Source: Pseudomonas subflava
Lineage (GTDB): Bacteria; Pseudomonadota; Gammaproteobacteria; Pseudomonadales; Pseudomonadaceae
Direction: 5' to 3'
Assembly: GCF_023823685.1 (NCBI RefSeq)
Contig: NZ_JAMXBF010000009.1
Span: forward strand, 1 to 64,000
DNA length: 64,000 nucleotides
A program made the position numbers and the translations under genes. How positions within the stretch are numbered: the first letter of the stretch is position 1; the number at the start of each line of letters is the position of its first letter. A model generated the notes under the pieces. That model was not told where the DNA came from and ran no database searches. It saw only the letters and a program-made list of their open reading frames with translations. Below are positions 17,627 to 27,400 of the stretch, in pieces.

Positions 17627-18433
17627 ATGAAGACACTCTACGAAGCATCAAACTCTGCTGAAGCGCATATGTTGCTCGAGCTGCTCAGGCAGCAAGGCAT
17701 TTCAAGTCACATTCAGGGCGAATACCTTCAGGGAGCGGTCGGTGGTCTTCCGGCTATTGGTCTAGTCCGTTTGGTGGCCGAGGATAAGGACTTCTCAAAT
17801 GCTAGAGCCATAATCGAGCGGTGGGAGGCCACCGAGGTGACACCGGCTTCTGCCGCTCGGAAAGAGTCTCCCAAGTACAGCGGTTTTGCAGGTTTTCTGC
17901 TTGGCTTGGTTGTCGGAGTTGGGGGCTTGTATGCGATATATAAGGCCCCTGGAACGGTGGACGGTGTCGACCATGATCGAGATGGCCATCTCGATGAAGC
18001 GTGGACATACGCTTCCAACGGAAGGCCCTTGAAGCTGGAGATCGATCGCAATCTTGATCGTAAAGTTGACTACGTCGCCCACTACGATTTACGGGGGCAG
18101 ACCGAGTCAGCCGATTCAGACGAAGACTTCAATGGCATATTCGAGACGAAGACTGTCTTTCGAAGAGGCAATGCTCAGTCTGCTGAAACCGACACAGACG
18201 GAGACGGATATCCAGATCTTCGAGCGTATTTCAGAGATGGTGTTCTGAGATCCGTGGAATACGTAAAGCCCACGACAGGGTTGCCACAGCGGGTGGAGCA
18301 TTTCCGGCTAGGGAAACTGGTGTCGGCGGATATCGACTCTGATGACGACGGAGAACTAGACACACGGCTTACCTATAGCTCTCTGGGTGAAGTGGTCACG
18401 CGGGAGCCTATATCGAGAAAAGTGGCCGGATGA
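17627..18433 (+). CDS. DUF2007 domain membrane protein with calcium-binding-like repeats
   Basis: The 268-residue protein starts with a DUF2007 signal-transducing domain (MKTLYEASNSAEAHMLLELL). A single transmembrane segment follows (FAGFLLGLVVGVGGLYAIY), then a C-terminal part with Asp-rich loops such as DHDRDGHLDE, DTDGDGYPDL and DSDDDGELDT, which resemble EF-hand/calcium-binding turns. Base composition is clearly lower in GC than its neighbours, suggesting acquired DNA or relaxed selection. ATG 17627 follows AAAGGA; an ATG at 17609 that overlaps the previous stop is the alternative. Function is unknown; calcium sensing at the membrane is a guess. Confidence 0.7.
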   Translation: MKTLYEASNSAEAHMLLELLRQQGISSHIQGEYLQGAVGGLPAIGLVRLVAEDKDFSNARAIIERWEATEVTPASAARKESPKYSGFAGFLLGLVVGVGGLYAIYKAPGTVDGVDHDRDGHLDEAWTYASNGRPLKLEIDRNLDRKVDYVAHYDLRGQTESADSDEDFNGIFETKTVFRRGNAQSAETDTDGDGYPDLRAYFRDGVLRSVEYVKPTTGLPQRVEHFRLGKLVSADIDSDDDGELDTRLTYSSLGEVVTREPISRKVAG

Positions 18434-18619
18434 CATCTGTCGCTGGCCCTTCGGGAGCTGTGGCCGCTGATCTACGGGATTGGTTTCGTCAATCAGCTTT
18501 CAGTTTCAAGCTCTTTCCAAAGCGTGCCGTCTGTTTTGTACCAGCGGTAGCCAGGCTGTCGGACACCATCAAGAAAAATACCTTTTTCTCCAGTGAACTC
18601 TGACCTATCAAGGTAGAAA

Positions 18620-18645
18620 CGAAAAAGCCCTGCAGAGCAGGGCTT
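18620..18645 (-). terminator. Rho-independent terminator after tRNA-Gly
   Basis: On the minus strand AGCCCTGC and GCAGGGCT form an 8-bp stem with a TCT loop, followed by TTTTTC. It lies 15 nt past the 3' end of the tRNA gene. Confidence 0.85.
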
Positions 18646-18659
18646 CAACGTAGAGATTC

Positions 18660-18733
18660 TGGAGCGGGCGAAGGGAATCGAACCCTCGTCATGAGCTTGG
18701 GAAGCTCAGGTAATGCCATTATACGACGCCCGC
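18660..18733 (-). tRNA. tRNA-Gly(CCC)
   Basis: The minus strand reads GCGGGCG at the 5' end and CGCCCGC plus the discriminator T and encoded CCA at the 3' end, closing a 7-bp acceptor stem. The anticodon arm is TGAGC-TTCCCAA-GCTCA, giving anticodon CCC. The T-arm contains GGTTCGATTCC. The 74-nt size with CCA matches tRNA-Gly of other Gammaproteobacteria. The surrounding 18434-18784 stretch holds no protein gene that I can support. Confidence 0.95.
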
Positions 18734-18784
18734 TCGGGCGGCTGACTTTGTACCAGAATCGCCCGGCGAGGTGAAGCCGTGGCT

Positions 18785-19663
18785 TCACACGGCCAGGGCG
18801 TAGCGGTCTCGTTCCGGTTGTTGTGTGCCGCCCTCGGCAAGCGGCAGGAGGAAGGCCAGCAGCGCGTCGCGGGTCTGCATCCAGGCGGCCTTGTGTTCCA
18901 TGTCGAGGAAGTGGCCGGCCTGGGGCACGGTACGAAAATGGCAGTGGCGCACGTACTGGGTGAACAGGCGGGCGTCCTGCGCCGTGGTGTATTCGTCCCA
19001 CTCGCCGTTGACGAACAGCAGCGGTATCTCGATCTCGCCGGCGAAGCTGACGCAGGAGCGGCCCTCCATCTTCAGCACGTTCTCCACGTGAAAACTCATC
19101 TGTCCATATTCGTGTACGTCGAGACCGGCGACGTGGCGGTGGTTGTAGCGCTTGAACAGCGAGGGCAGGTGCTTGCCGATGGTGGCGTTGAGCACGCTGC
19201 CGACCTTCTCGCGGTCGCAGGCCCGCATCACCTCCAGCCCGCGTTCCAGGTAGTCGAGCATCGGCTGGTTGACGATGGGCGAGAAGGAATTGATCACCGC
19301 CTGGGTGATGCGCTTGGGCCTGCGGGCCAGGGCCTGCAGCGCGGCGATGCCGCCCCAGGAGAACGACAGCAGCGTGTCGCAGGCGAAGTGCTCGACCAGG
19401 GCCAGGAGGATGTCGGCCTCTTCCTCGCGGGTGATGAAACGCTCGAGGCGGTTGTGTTCGCGCGATTGCCCGGCGTAGGGCAGGTCGAACAGCACCACGT
19501 TGAAGTGCGGGTGCAGGTAGCGGACCGTCTGGGCGAACGAGGCGGTCGTCGACAGCGATCCGTTGACCAGGATGATGGTGCGCTCTGCGCCGCTGGCGCG
19601 ATAAAGCTCCGTGTAGATCCGATATTGCCCGTGGATATCCAGCACAGCGGTTTCCGGCTTCAT
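18785..19663 (-). CDS. phaG: PhaG, 3-hydroxyacyl-ACP thioesterase/transacylase
   Basis: PhaG diverts 3-hydroxyacyl groups from fatty acid synthesis towards medium-chain polyhydroxyalkanoate (and resembles the rhamnolipid enzyme RhlA). The 292-residue alpha/beta-hydrolase matches PhaG closely at its start (VLDIHGQYRIYTE), in VNGSLSTTASFAQTV, at the nucleophile SFSWGG, in NGEWDEYTT and at the catalytic histidine in AGHFLDME. It ends ALAV, similar to PhaG. It was first described as an ACP:CoA transacylase and later as a thioesterase acting with a CoA ligase. phaJ1 and two fadD genes lie about 38 kb away in the same window. Confidence 0.88.
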   Translation of the reverse strand: MKPETAVLDIHGQYRIYTELYRASGAERTIILVNGSLSTTASFAQTVRYLHPHFNVVLFDLPYAGQSREHNRLERFITREEEADILLALVEHFACDTLLSFSWGGIAALQALARRPKRITQAVINSFSPIVNQPMLDYLERGLEVMRACDREKVGSVLNATIGKHLPSLFKRYNHRHVAGLDVHEYGQMSFHVENVLKMEGRSCVSFAGEIEIPLLFVNGEWDEYTTAQDARLFTQYVRHCHFRTVPQAGHFLDMEHKAAWMQTRDALLAFLLPLAEGGTQQPERDRYALAV

Positions 19664-19998
19664 GTTCTTGCCCCCGACGACATTCGGCGATTCCTGGACG
19701 CGCAGCGATGCACCGAGGCTGCGCGAGCTTCAGAGCAGGTAGGCATGTGCCTGGGGAAGGGAGGCCTGGTCGGCTCGAAGGGCTGGCCGACGAATTGTTG
19801 TTGGAGGCGGGGTGCCTGTTCCGACGGGCATCGGCCTGGAAGGACGATGAGGGCAGACCCGTGTGGGTGGGAAAAGGCTTCTTAGAATGTGTTTTCGACT
19901 TATCGGTCACAACCGGACCGTGGTTTTGATTCAAGCAGCCCCGTGTTGCAGGTGCAAGTCAGTTGTGCGGCATGGCAACGCATTCCGCCGGACGGTCT
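19664..19998. other. 335-nt spacer without a gene
   Basis: Between phaG and rsuA there is no frame with a credible start, ribosome site and composition. The part nearest 19664 must hold the phaG promoter and leader. I see no repeat, terminator or RNA motif. Confidence 0.5.
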
Positions 19999-20691
19999 TC
20001 ACACCGCCGCGATCTCCTCGGCGCTCAGCGCCCGGTACTGCCCGGGCGCCAGGTTCGGGTCGAGGGCGAGCGGGCCCATGCACTCGCGGTGCAGGCCGAT
20101 GACCTTGTTCTGGAAGTGGCCGAACATGCGCTTGACCTGGTGGTAGCGGCCTTCGTGCAGGGTCAGCAGGGCGGTGTGTGAATCGACTATCTGCAGTTCG
20201 GCCGGCAGCGTAGTCAGGTCCTCGTAGGCGAAGTACAGGCCGCGGGCGAAGACCTCGGCGTATTCCTCGGTGATCGGCTGTTCGGTGCTCACCCGGTAGA
20301 CCTTGCCCAGGCGGCTGCGTGGCTCGGTGAGGCGGCGCGACCAGAGGCCGTCGTTGGTGACGATCAGCAGGCCGGTGGTGGTCAGGTCCAGGCGCCCGCC
20401 GATGTGCAGCTCGTGCTTGTCCGGTTCGTCGAGCAGGTCGAGCACGGTGCGGTGCTCGCCGTGTTGCGTGGCGCTGACCACACCGGCCGGCTTGTTGAGC
20501 ATGAAGTAGCGCGCCGGCTTACCGGCCTGCAGCAGCTCGTCGTCCAGCTCGATGCGGCTGAACTCGCGCACCTCGACGCGGGCGTCGCGCACCGTGGCGC
20601 CGTCGACTTTCAGGCGCCCGGCGGCCAGCAGCAGGCGGGCGTCGGCGCGGCTGAAGCGCGGCAGGTTGCTGAGGAAACGGTCGAGGCGCAT
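19999..20691 (-). CDS. rsuA: 16S rRNA pseudouridine-516 synthase RsuA
   Basis: The 230-residue protein has an N-terminal S4 RNA-binding domain (MRLDRFLSNLPRFSRADARL) followed by the RsuA/RluB catalytic domain with the aspartate motif GRLDLTTTGLLIVTNDG and the closing KVYRVST and GRYHQVKRMFG motifs. It isomerises U516 of 16S rRNA. Start at 20691 is chosen over a longer frame because the S4 domain begins there. Its start is 3 nt from the stop of the upstream CWC protein gene, so the three genes 22378 to 19999 form an operon. Confidence 0.93.
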   Translation of the reverse strand: MRLDRFLSNLPRFSRADARLLLAAGRLKVDGATVRDARVEVREFSRIELDDELLQAGKPARYFMLNKPAGVVSATQHGEHRTVLDLLDEPDKHELHIGGRLDLTTTGLLIVTNDGLWSRRLTEPRSRLGKVYRVSTEQPITEEYAEVFARGLYFAYEDLTTLPAELQIVDSHTALLTLHEGRYHQVKRMFGHFQNKVIGLHRECMGPLALDPNLAPGQYRALSAEEIAAV

Positions 20692-20693
20692 CG

Positions 20694-20897
20694 CTAGTCG
20701 GGCTGGGCGTCGTTGCCAGTGGCGCCGGCGCAGGCGGGGCATAGGCAGGCCTTGTCACGCGCCTCGGCGGGCAGTGCCTCGAGTGCCTCGGGAGAAATCG
20801 GCGTGTGGAAGCACCAGCAGTCCTGCACCGGCTGCGCGTTGCCGGTCTGGGCGCAGCGGTTGGGCCGGCCGCAGCGCGGGCAACGCTCGGTGTTCAC
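20694..20897 (-). CDS. Cysteine-rich CWC family protein
   Basis: The 67-residue protein carries CPRCGRPN, a CWCF motif and CLCPAC, the pattern of the CWC family of small predicted zinc-binding proteins. The proposed GTG start at 20897 overlaps the TGA of the upstream diguanylate cyclase gene (GTGA), implying coupled translation. Function unknown. In Pseudomonas such genes commonly lie next to rsuA, so a role in RNA or ribosome handling is possible but unproven. Confidence 0.75.
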   Translation of the reverse strand: MNTERCPRCGRPNRCAQTGNAQPVQDCWCFHTPISPEALEALPAEARDKACLCPACAGATGNDAQPD

Positions 20898-22378
20898 GAC
20901 TGCAGGCCGCCGGCGTCTTCGCACACGCGGTTGCGGCCGGACTGCTTGGCCCGGTACAGCGCGCGGTCGGCGCGGGCAATCAGGCGGTCCATGTTCTCGT
21001 CACCCTGCAGTTCGGTGACGCCGATGCTGGTGGTGATGCGCAGGTTGACGCCGTTGAACAGGAACACCTCCCGCTCGGTCTGCTCGCGAATCTTCTCCGC
21101 CAGCTGGCGCGCCGTGCTGCTGCCGGTGCCCTTGAGCAGCAGGATGAATTCCTCACCGCCCCAGCGGCAGATGATGTCCGACTGGCGCAGGTTGCTCTGC
21201 AGCGCCCGGGCGAAGCCGCGCAGCACCTGGTCGCCGGCCAGGTGGCCGTGGGTGTCGTTGAGGTTCTTGAAATGGTCCAGATCGATCAGCAGGGCGCTCA
21301 GCGGGCTCTGCTCGCGGATGGCTTCCTGCAGCGCCTGGGCGGCCAGCAGGTCGAAGCCGCGGCGGTTGGGCAGGCCGGTGAGCACGTCGGTGGTGGCCAG
21401 GGCGGCGATGCGCCGCTGGTAGCGGCGGATGGCCTGGTGCACCAGGAGCAGCACCACCAGGCTGATGGCCGCGCAGATGATCAGGTTGAGATACAGGCTG
21501 TGGCGGATGTTGGCGAGTGCGTGTTCCTCGTGCTTGTCGACGAACAGGAACCAGTCCAGTTCGGGGATGTAGCGCACGTAGATGAAGTGGCTGCGCCCGC
21601 CCTCGCTGTAGTCGAAGCGGCCTGTGGCGGGCTTCGGCAGTACCTTCAGCATCGCCTCCAGCCCCGGCACTTCACTGAGCAGCTGGCCGCGCTGCGCGCC
21701 CATCGGGCCGCCCGCGGCGCTGGTCAGGACCAGGCGGCCGTGGCGGTCGGTGAAGTAGATGCTGCGGTCGTAGCGGCGCTGGTAGTCGTCGACCAGCTTG
21801 ACCACCGCGTCCACCGTCAGGCCGACGCCGGCCACGCCGATGAAGCGTTCCTCGTAGTCGAACACCTTGAAGTTGATGAAGAAGGTCAGGCGGTCGCGGT
21901 TGGCCAGGTCCGGGTCGACGCTGATCTCGTAGGGCTCGGCCATGTTGCGCACGCGGAAGTACCAGATGTCGCGCGGTTCGTCCTCGCGGACCTGCTTGAG
22001 CACGCCCTTGGCCTGGTAGTAGGTGCGGGTCTTCTCGGAGACGAAGAAGCTGGTGAAGGTGCCGTAGTGATCCTGGATCTCGCGCAGGTAGCGGGTCATG
22101 GGCACGGCATTCTGCTCGCCGTCCAGCGCCCAGTCGCGCAGGAAGGTGTCGCGCGACATCATCGAGGCGATCTGCGTCGGGCGGATCAGGTCCTTCTGGA
22201 TTTCCGAGTAGATGTTGTCGGAGGTCAGCGGCAGCTCGGTGTTGACGATGCTGTCGCGGATGCTGTCGCGCGAGGCGTAGTAGCTGACCAGGCTGGTGGC
22301 GAGAAATCCGCCCAGCAGCAGGACGGTCAGGAGCAACAGCAGGGAAAACTGGGCCTTGCGGGACGTGCTGAGCGGCAT
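20894..22378 (-). CDS. Membrane diguanylate cyclase with periplasmic Cache sensor
   Basis: The 494-residue protein has an N-terminal transmembrane helix (FSLLLLLTVLLLGGFLATSL), a periplasmic dCache-type domain (about 35-280), a second helix (LYLNLIICAAISLVVLLLV) and a C-terminal GGDEF domain. The active site is GGEEF and the inhibitory I-site RxxD (RQSD) lies five residues before it, so the enzyme should make c-di-GMP under product inhibition. The extracellular ligand is unknown; Cache domains often bind amino acids or organic acids. It is the first gene of the operon with the CWC protein and rsuA. Confidence 0.92.
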   Translation of the reverse strand: MPLSTSRKAQFSLLLLLTVLLLGGFLATSLVSYYASRDSIRDSIVNTELPLTSDNIYSEIQKDLIRPTQIASMMSRDTFLRDWALDGEQNAVPMTRYLREIQDHYGTFTSFFVSEKTRTYYQAKGVLKQVREDEPRDIWYFRVRNMAEPYEISVDPDLANRDRLTFFINFKVFDYEERFIGVAGVGLTVDAVVKLVDDYQRRYDRSIYFTDRHGRLVLTSAAGGPMGAQRGQLLSEVPGLEAMLKVLPKPATGRFDYSEGGRSHFIYVRYIPELDWFLFVDKHEEHALANIRHSLYLNLIICAAISLVVLLLVHQAIRRYQRRIAALATTDVLTGLPNRRGFDLLAAQALQEAIREQSPLSALLIDLDHFKNLNDTHGHLAGDQVLRGFARALQSNLRQSDIICRWGGEEFILLLKGTGSSTARQLAEKIREQTEREVFLFNGVNLRITTSIGVTELQGDENMDRLIARADRALYRAKQSGRNRVCEDAGGLQS

Positions 22379-22409
22379 GGAAGCGGGGCCTCGAAAAAGT
22401 GGCGCAATG

Positions 22410-23237
22410 CTAGCGCGCGTTGTCGCTGGCGTCACTGGCGGTGGCGGGGTTTTCCGCGATCCGCACCGCGCTCAGCCAGGGCTCGAAACGCTGGCCGATG
22501 CTGAGCTCGGCGGTGAAGGCCGCGCGCTTGTCGTCGTAGTAGCTGGGTATGCGCTCGGCCAGCGCTTCCCGCCAGTGATGCGGCACGTTGATGGTCTCGC
22601 TGTGCAGCGTCACCGAGCCGCTGCGGTGCCATTCTCCTCCGACCCGGCAGGCGCTCCACACGTTCACCGTGCCGGGCAGCACGGCATGGCGCGCGCGGTC
22701 CGGGTAGCGCTGGCGCAGCGCGTCGGCGTCCGGCCCCACGTCGATCAGGAACAGCCGGCTCTCGCGGCTGCGCTCTTCGGCCAGGGCCTTGCGCGCCGCT
22801 TGTGCCGCGTCCTGCAGACGCTGGTCGTCCGGCAGCTGCCGGGCCCGCTCGGCCGCCTGCTGCAGCCGTTGCTCGGCCCGCTGTACGGACTGCCGGTAGG
22901 CCGGCCCGTCCAGCTCCAGCACCGCCCAGCCGCGGGCGCTGTCGCGTCGTGTATCGAGCGCGCCGACGCTGCGCAGCTGCGCTTCGCTCAGGCCGCGCTG
23001 GTCGGAACATTCGTCGCCCGGCAGTTCCGACAGTTCCGGCAGGCGCCAGCTCAGCCGCGCGCTCAGTCCGCTGTTCTCCCGGTGCGGTCCTTCCCAGTCG
23101 CGGCGCAGCTCGCGCTCGGAGAGCAGCAGGCGGCTCTGCGGCTCGCCCTGGCGGTTGTACCAGACGCCGGCCAGCGCCGCGGCGTTGCTCAGCAGGATCA
23201 GCCCGAGGCCGGCGGGCAGCAGCAGGCGCGCGTTCAT
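22410..23237 (-). CDS. DUF4824 family membrane-anchored protein
   Basis: A 275-residue protein with one N-terminal transmembrane helix (LLLPAGLGLILLSNAAALAGVWY) and a soluble periplasmic part containing a charged, helical middle (RQSVQRAEQRLQQAAERARQ). The match is to DUF4824. It starts 4 nt inside the end of the DUF2157 gene and is cotranscribed with it. DUF4824/DUF2157 pairs recur in Proteobacteria, so the two proteins probably act together in the inner membrane, function unknown. Confidence 0.75.
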   Translation of the reverse strand: MNARLLLPAGLGLILLSNAAALAGVWYNRQGEPQSRLLLSERELRRDWEGPHRENSGLSARLSWRLPELSELPGDECSDQRGLSEAQLRSVGALDTRRDSARGWAVLELDGPAYRQSVQRAEQRLQQAAERARQLPDDQRLQDAAQAARKALAEERSRESRLFLIDVGPDADALRQRYPDRARHAVLPGTVNVWSACRVGGEWHRSGSVTLHSETINVPHHWREALAERIPSYYDDKRAAFTAELSIGQRFEPWLSAVRIAENPATASDASDNAR

Positions 23238-24298
23238 GCGGCACCTCCGGTATGCCTACGGCGCAGGCGGCCGAGCACCAGCAGGGCGAGGACGGCGGTC
23301 AGGCCGAGGATGAGGAAGAACAGGTACTTGGGCAGCACGTCCCACCACCAGTCGACCATCTTGATGAACAGGAACAGCAGGAACGACAGCTGGCCGAGCA
23401 GGGTGACTTCCGCCCAGTCGCGACGGATGCCGAGCCAGATGAACAGCGCCGAGGCGGCGAAGCCGAGCAGCTGGTAGCCCTTCTCGATGCTGCCGTAGTC
23501 GAACGGCAGGTAGCTGCCGCGACCCCAGTTGGCCAGCACCAGCATCGGCAGCAGCAGGGCCAGCATGCCGACGATGCGATAAGTGGCGGCGAAGCCGCTG
23601 TAGCGCGCCTGGGACAGCAGCGCCGGCAGCAGGAACACCAGCAGGCCGCCGGGCAAGAAGTGCTCCGGCCGCTCGGCCGCCTCCAGCCACAGCCAGCCGC
23701 ACCAGTCGCCGATGCGCGTGCCGCTGTAGGCCAGCAGGCAGACGAGGCCGACGGCCAGCAGCAAGCGCGCCTGGCAGGCGTAGGCCAGCAGCAGCGCATA
23801 GGCGGCCCAGCACAGCAGGGCGTTGTCCGAGGGCGTGATGTTGAAGATCTGCCCGAGCATGTGCAGGTTGAGGACGAAGCATGCCATCGCCAGCACGGCG
23901 GCCAGCTTGACGAAGTAGCCCGAGGCGTCGCGCTTGATCAGCAGCCCGGTCAGCAACAGGCTGCCGAGGGAGAAGCCGATGAGGATGCCGACCTGCAGCG
24001 CTTCGCCGAACAAACCCCAGAACTGGTAGAAGAAGAACAGCAGGCTGGCCGCCAGGGCCAGCGCGCCGAGCAGCGAGACCACGCGCATGCTCAGCGACAG
24101 GCGCTTGGTCTGCGAGTCATGATCGATATCGAAGCTGGCGCGGTACTGCGCCAGCACCTGGTCGTGATGGGCGGCGATGCGGGCGAAGATTTCATCGCCC
24201 GGATTCAGCGAGCCCTCGGCACGCAGGCGCTGCGCCTCGCGGCGAAATGCCTGGATATCGTCGGCCCGTTGCTGGGCCTGGTCGCGGGTCAGCGGCAT
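23234..24298 (-). CDS. DUF2157 polytopic membrane protein
   Basis: The 354-residue protein starts with a soluble helical domain (QAQQRADDIQAFRREAQRL) typical of DUF2157, followed by about ten transmembrane segments. It is the first gene of the pair with DUF4824 (4-nt overlap). The 24299-24467 spacer upstream must hold its promoter and is also the end of the urea/guanidine carboxylase gene transcribed in the same direction. Readthrough from the guanidine operon is possible but there is no functional link that I can support. Confidence 0.8.
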   Translation of the reverse strand: MPLTRDQAQQRADDIQAFRREAQRLRAEGSLNPGDEIFARIAAHHDQVLAQYRASFDIDHDSQTKRLSLSMRVVSLLGALALAASLLFFFYQFWGLFGEALQVGILIGFSLGSLLLTGLLIKRDASGYFVKLAAVLAMACFVLNLHMLGQIFNITPSDNALLCWAAYALLLAYACQARLLLAVGLVCLLAYSGTRIGDWCGWLWLEAAERPEHFLPGGLLVFLLPALLSQARYSGFAATYRIVGMLALLLPMLVLANWGRGSYLPFDYGSIEKGYQLLGFAASALFIWLGIRRDWAEVTLLGQLSFLLFLFIKMVDWWWDVLPKYLFFLILGLTAVLALLVLGRLRRRHTGGAA

Positions 24299-24467
24299 GG
24301 TTCATCCCTGTGGCGGCAGTGCCCGCCACTGTAGCCGCTCGCCGGCGATTGAAAAACCACCGGCGAGGCCGTTCTGCCCAGTCCCGCACAACTGGCGACG
24401 ACAGCCCGGTGTGCAAGTGTTTCAAGCGATGACTGGCCTGCCGACAGGAGCGAATAGCGCGGCGCCG

Positions 24468-27400
24468 CTAGGCCTCCTCCAGCACCACCACCCGCTGCCC
24501 GGCACGCACCGGCGAGCCCGGCTGCACCCGCACCTCGCGGACCACGCCGCCAACAGGCGCGACGAGCGGAATCTCCATCTTCATCGACTCGAGGATCACC
24601 AGCACATCGCCGGCCTTCACTTCGGTTCCGGCCTCCACCTGCACCTGCCAGAGGTTGCCGGCGATATGGCTGTCGATGCCGTGTTGGCCGGTGCCGAGCG
24701 GGGCATCGTCGCCCGGCTCGACCACCGCCTCGTCCATTTCGAAGTGGGCCTGACCGGAATCGATCCAGCGCTGGCGTTCGGCGTCGAAGGCGGCGCGTTG
24801 CTGGCTGCGGAAGGCGTCGATACCCTCGGCTTCCTCGGCGAGGAATTCCTGGTAGTCGGCCAGGGCCAGCTCGCTGTCCTCGATGCGCAGCTCGAAGCGG
24901 CCGAGCGGGAAGTCGCGGCGGATCTGCAGCAGGTCGGAGGCCGACACCGGGTAGAAGCGGATCTGGTCGAAGAAGCGCAGCAGCCAGGGCTTTCCGTCGA
25001 AGGCTTCGAGGTCGCGGTAGCGGTTCCACATCTGCAGGGTGCGACCGACGAACTGGTAGCCGCCGGGGCCTTCCATGCCGTACACGCACATGTAGGCGCC
25101 GCCGATGCCCACCGAGTTCTCGGCGGTCCAGGTGCGCGCCGGGTTGTACTTGGTGGTGACCAGGCGGTGGCGCGGGTCCAGCGGCGTGGCCACCGGCGCG
25201 CCGAGGTAGACGTCGCCCAGGCCCATTACCAGGTAGCTGGCGTCGAACACGGTCTTGTAGACCTCATCGAGGTTGGGCAGGTCGTTGATGCGGCGGATAA
25301 ATTCCAGGTTGCTCGGGCACCAGGGCGCGTCCTTGCGCACCGTGGTCATGTACTTGTCGATGGCCAGCTGGCAGGCCGGGTCGTCCCAGGACAGCGGCAG
25401 GTGCACGATGCGCGACGGCACTTTCAGGTCGCGCGCGGCGCACACGGCGTCCCACTCGCCGGCGACGATGTCGAGCAACGTCTGCAGCGGCAGGGTTTCC
25501 GGCTGGTAGTGCACTTGCAGCGAACGGATGCCCGGCGTCAGGTCGATCACGCCGCTGAGGTTCTTCGCCTCCAGCGCCTGCATCAGCGCGTGGCCGCGGA
25601 AGCGCAGTACCAGATCCAGCTCTGGCTGGCCGATTTCCAGCAGCAGGTGGGTATCGCCGGAGAGGCGGGCGACCAGGCGTTTGTCGTCTTCGCCGAGGTC
25701 CAGAACGATTGGGCTCTGTAGCCCGGATGCAATCCGGGAAGCCGGCGCCGCGTCCATCCCGGATTGCATCCGGGCTACGAGATCCTGCGTTTCCGCCTTG
25801 CGCGCCTTCGCCAGATCCCGCGCCATAGCGATATCCACCGGCACGAACCGAACCTTGTCGCCGGCCTTGAGTTGGCCGAGTTGCCACAGGTCGGCCTCGA
25901 TGATGGTCACCGGGCAGACGAAACCGCCCAGGCTCGGGCCGTCCGGCCCGAGGATCACCGGCATGTCGCCGGTAAAGTCGACGGCGCCAATCGCATACGG
26001 GTTGTCGTGGATGTTCGACGGGTGCAGGCCGGCTTCGCCGCCGCTGTCGCGCACCCATTCCGGTTTTGGGCCGATCAGGCGCACGCCGGTGCGGCTGGAG
26101 TTGAAGTGCACTTCCCAGTCGGTGGCGAGGAAGGTGTCGATATAGGCCGGGGTGAAGTATTCCGGTGCGCCGTGCGGGCCGTAGATCACGCGGATTTCGC
26201 GCACGGCGGGCAGGGCGGTGCACAGCGCGGCGGGCAGTTGCGCACCGTTGCTCTTATCGCCGAGCGATGGAATGTGCAGCACATCGCCGGCACGCAGGGC
26301 GCGGCCGCCGTGGCCGCCGAACTGGCCGAGGGTGAAGGTGCTTTTGCTGCCCAGGTACTCGGGCACCTGCAGGCCGCCACGCAGGGTGAGATAGGCGCGC
26401 GCGCCGGAGCCGGCGATGGTGCCGAGGCTCAGGGTGCTGCCGGCCTCGATCAGCAGGGCGGTATTTATCGGCTGCGCCACGCCGTCCAGGGTCACGGGGA
26501 TTTCCGCGCCGGTCACCGCCACCACCGCGTCGGTGTTGAAGCGCAGCAGCGGGCCGCTCATGGTGATTTCCAGGCCGGCGGCGCCCTCGTCGTTGCCCAG
26601 CAGGCGGTTGCCCAGGCGCAGCGCGCGGTCGTCCATCGGCCCGGACGGCGGCACGCCGACCGCCCAGTAGCCGAGGCGGCCGGGGAAGTCCTGCACGGTG
26701 GTCTGGGTGCCGGCGGAGAGCACCTCGAAGGTATGCGCCTGGTAGGTTAGGCCTTCCAGGCAGCGGGTCCAGGGATTGCCTCCGGCGAAAGGCGCATCGA
26801 CCAGGATCTGCCGCAGGTACTGGCTGTTGGTTTCCACGCCGTACAGCAGCGTATCGGCCAGGGCCTGGCCGAGTGCGGCGCTGGCTTCCTCGCGGGTCGG
26901 TTTCCAGGTGATGACCTTGGCGATCATCGGGTCAAAGTAGGGCGGAATCTCGCAGCCGGCTTCGACCCAGGTATCGATGCGCAGGCTCTTGCCATCGGCC
27001 GCCGGGAATTGCACGGCGGTGAGCAGGCCGGGGCTCGGCTGGAAGTCGCGGCCCGGGTCTTCGGCGTACAGGCGCGCCTGGATGGCGTGGCCGCTGGGTT
27101 TCAGGTTTTTCGCCAGTTCGCTCAGCGGAGCCAGATCGCCGGCCGCCAGCTCGATCATCCAGCGCACCAGGTCGACGCCCCACACCTGTTCGGTGACGCC
27201 GTGCTCGACCTGCAGGCGGGTGTTCACTTCGAGGAAGTAGAAGCGCTCGGCTGTGCTGTCGTAGACGAATTCGACGGTGCCGGCGCTGCGGTAGCTGACC
27301 GCCTTGGCCAGTTTGATCGCCGCCGCGCACAGTTCCTCGGCCATGCCGGCCGGCAGGTTGGGGGCCGGGGTTTCTTCCAGCACCTTCTGGTTGCGCCGCT

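Noticed and set aside
18434..18660. Small gene between the DUF2007 gene and tRNA-Gly
   Set aside because: Short open frames lack ribosome sites and recognisable motifs; only the tRNA terminator is supported.
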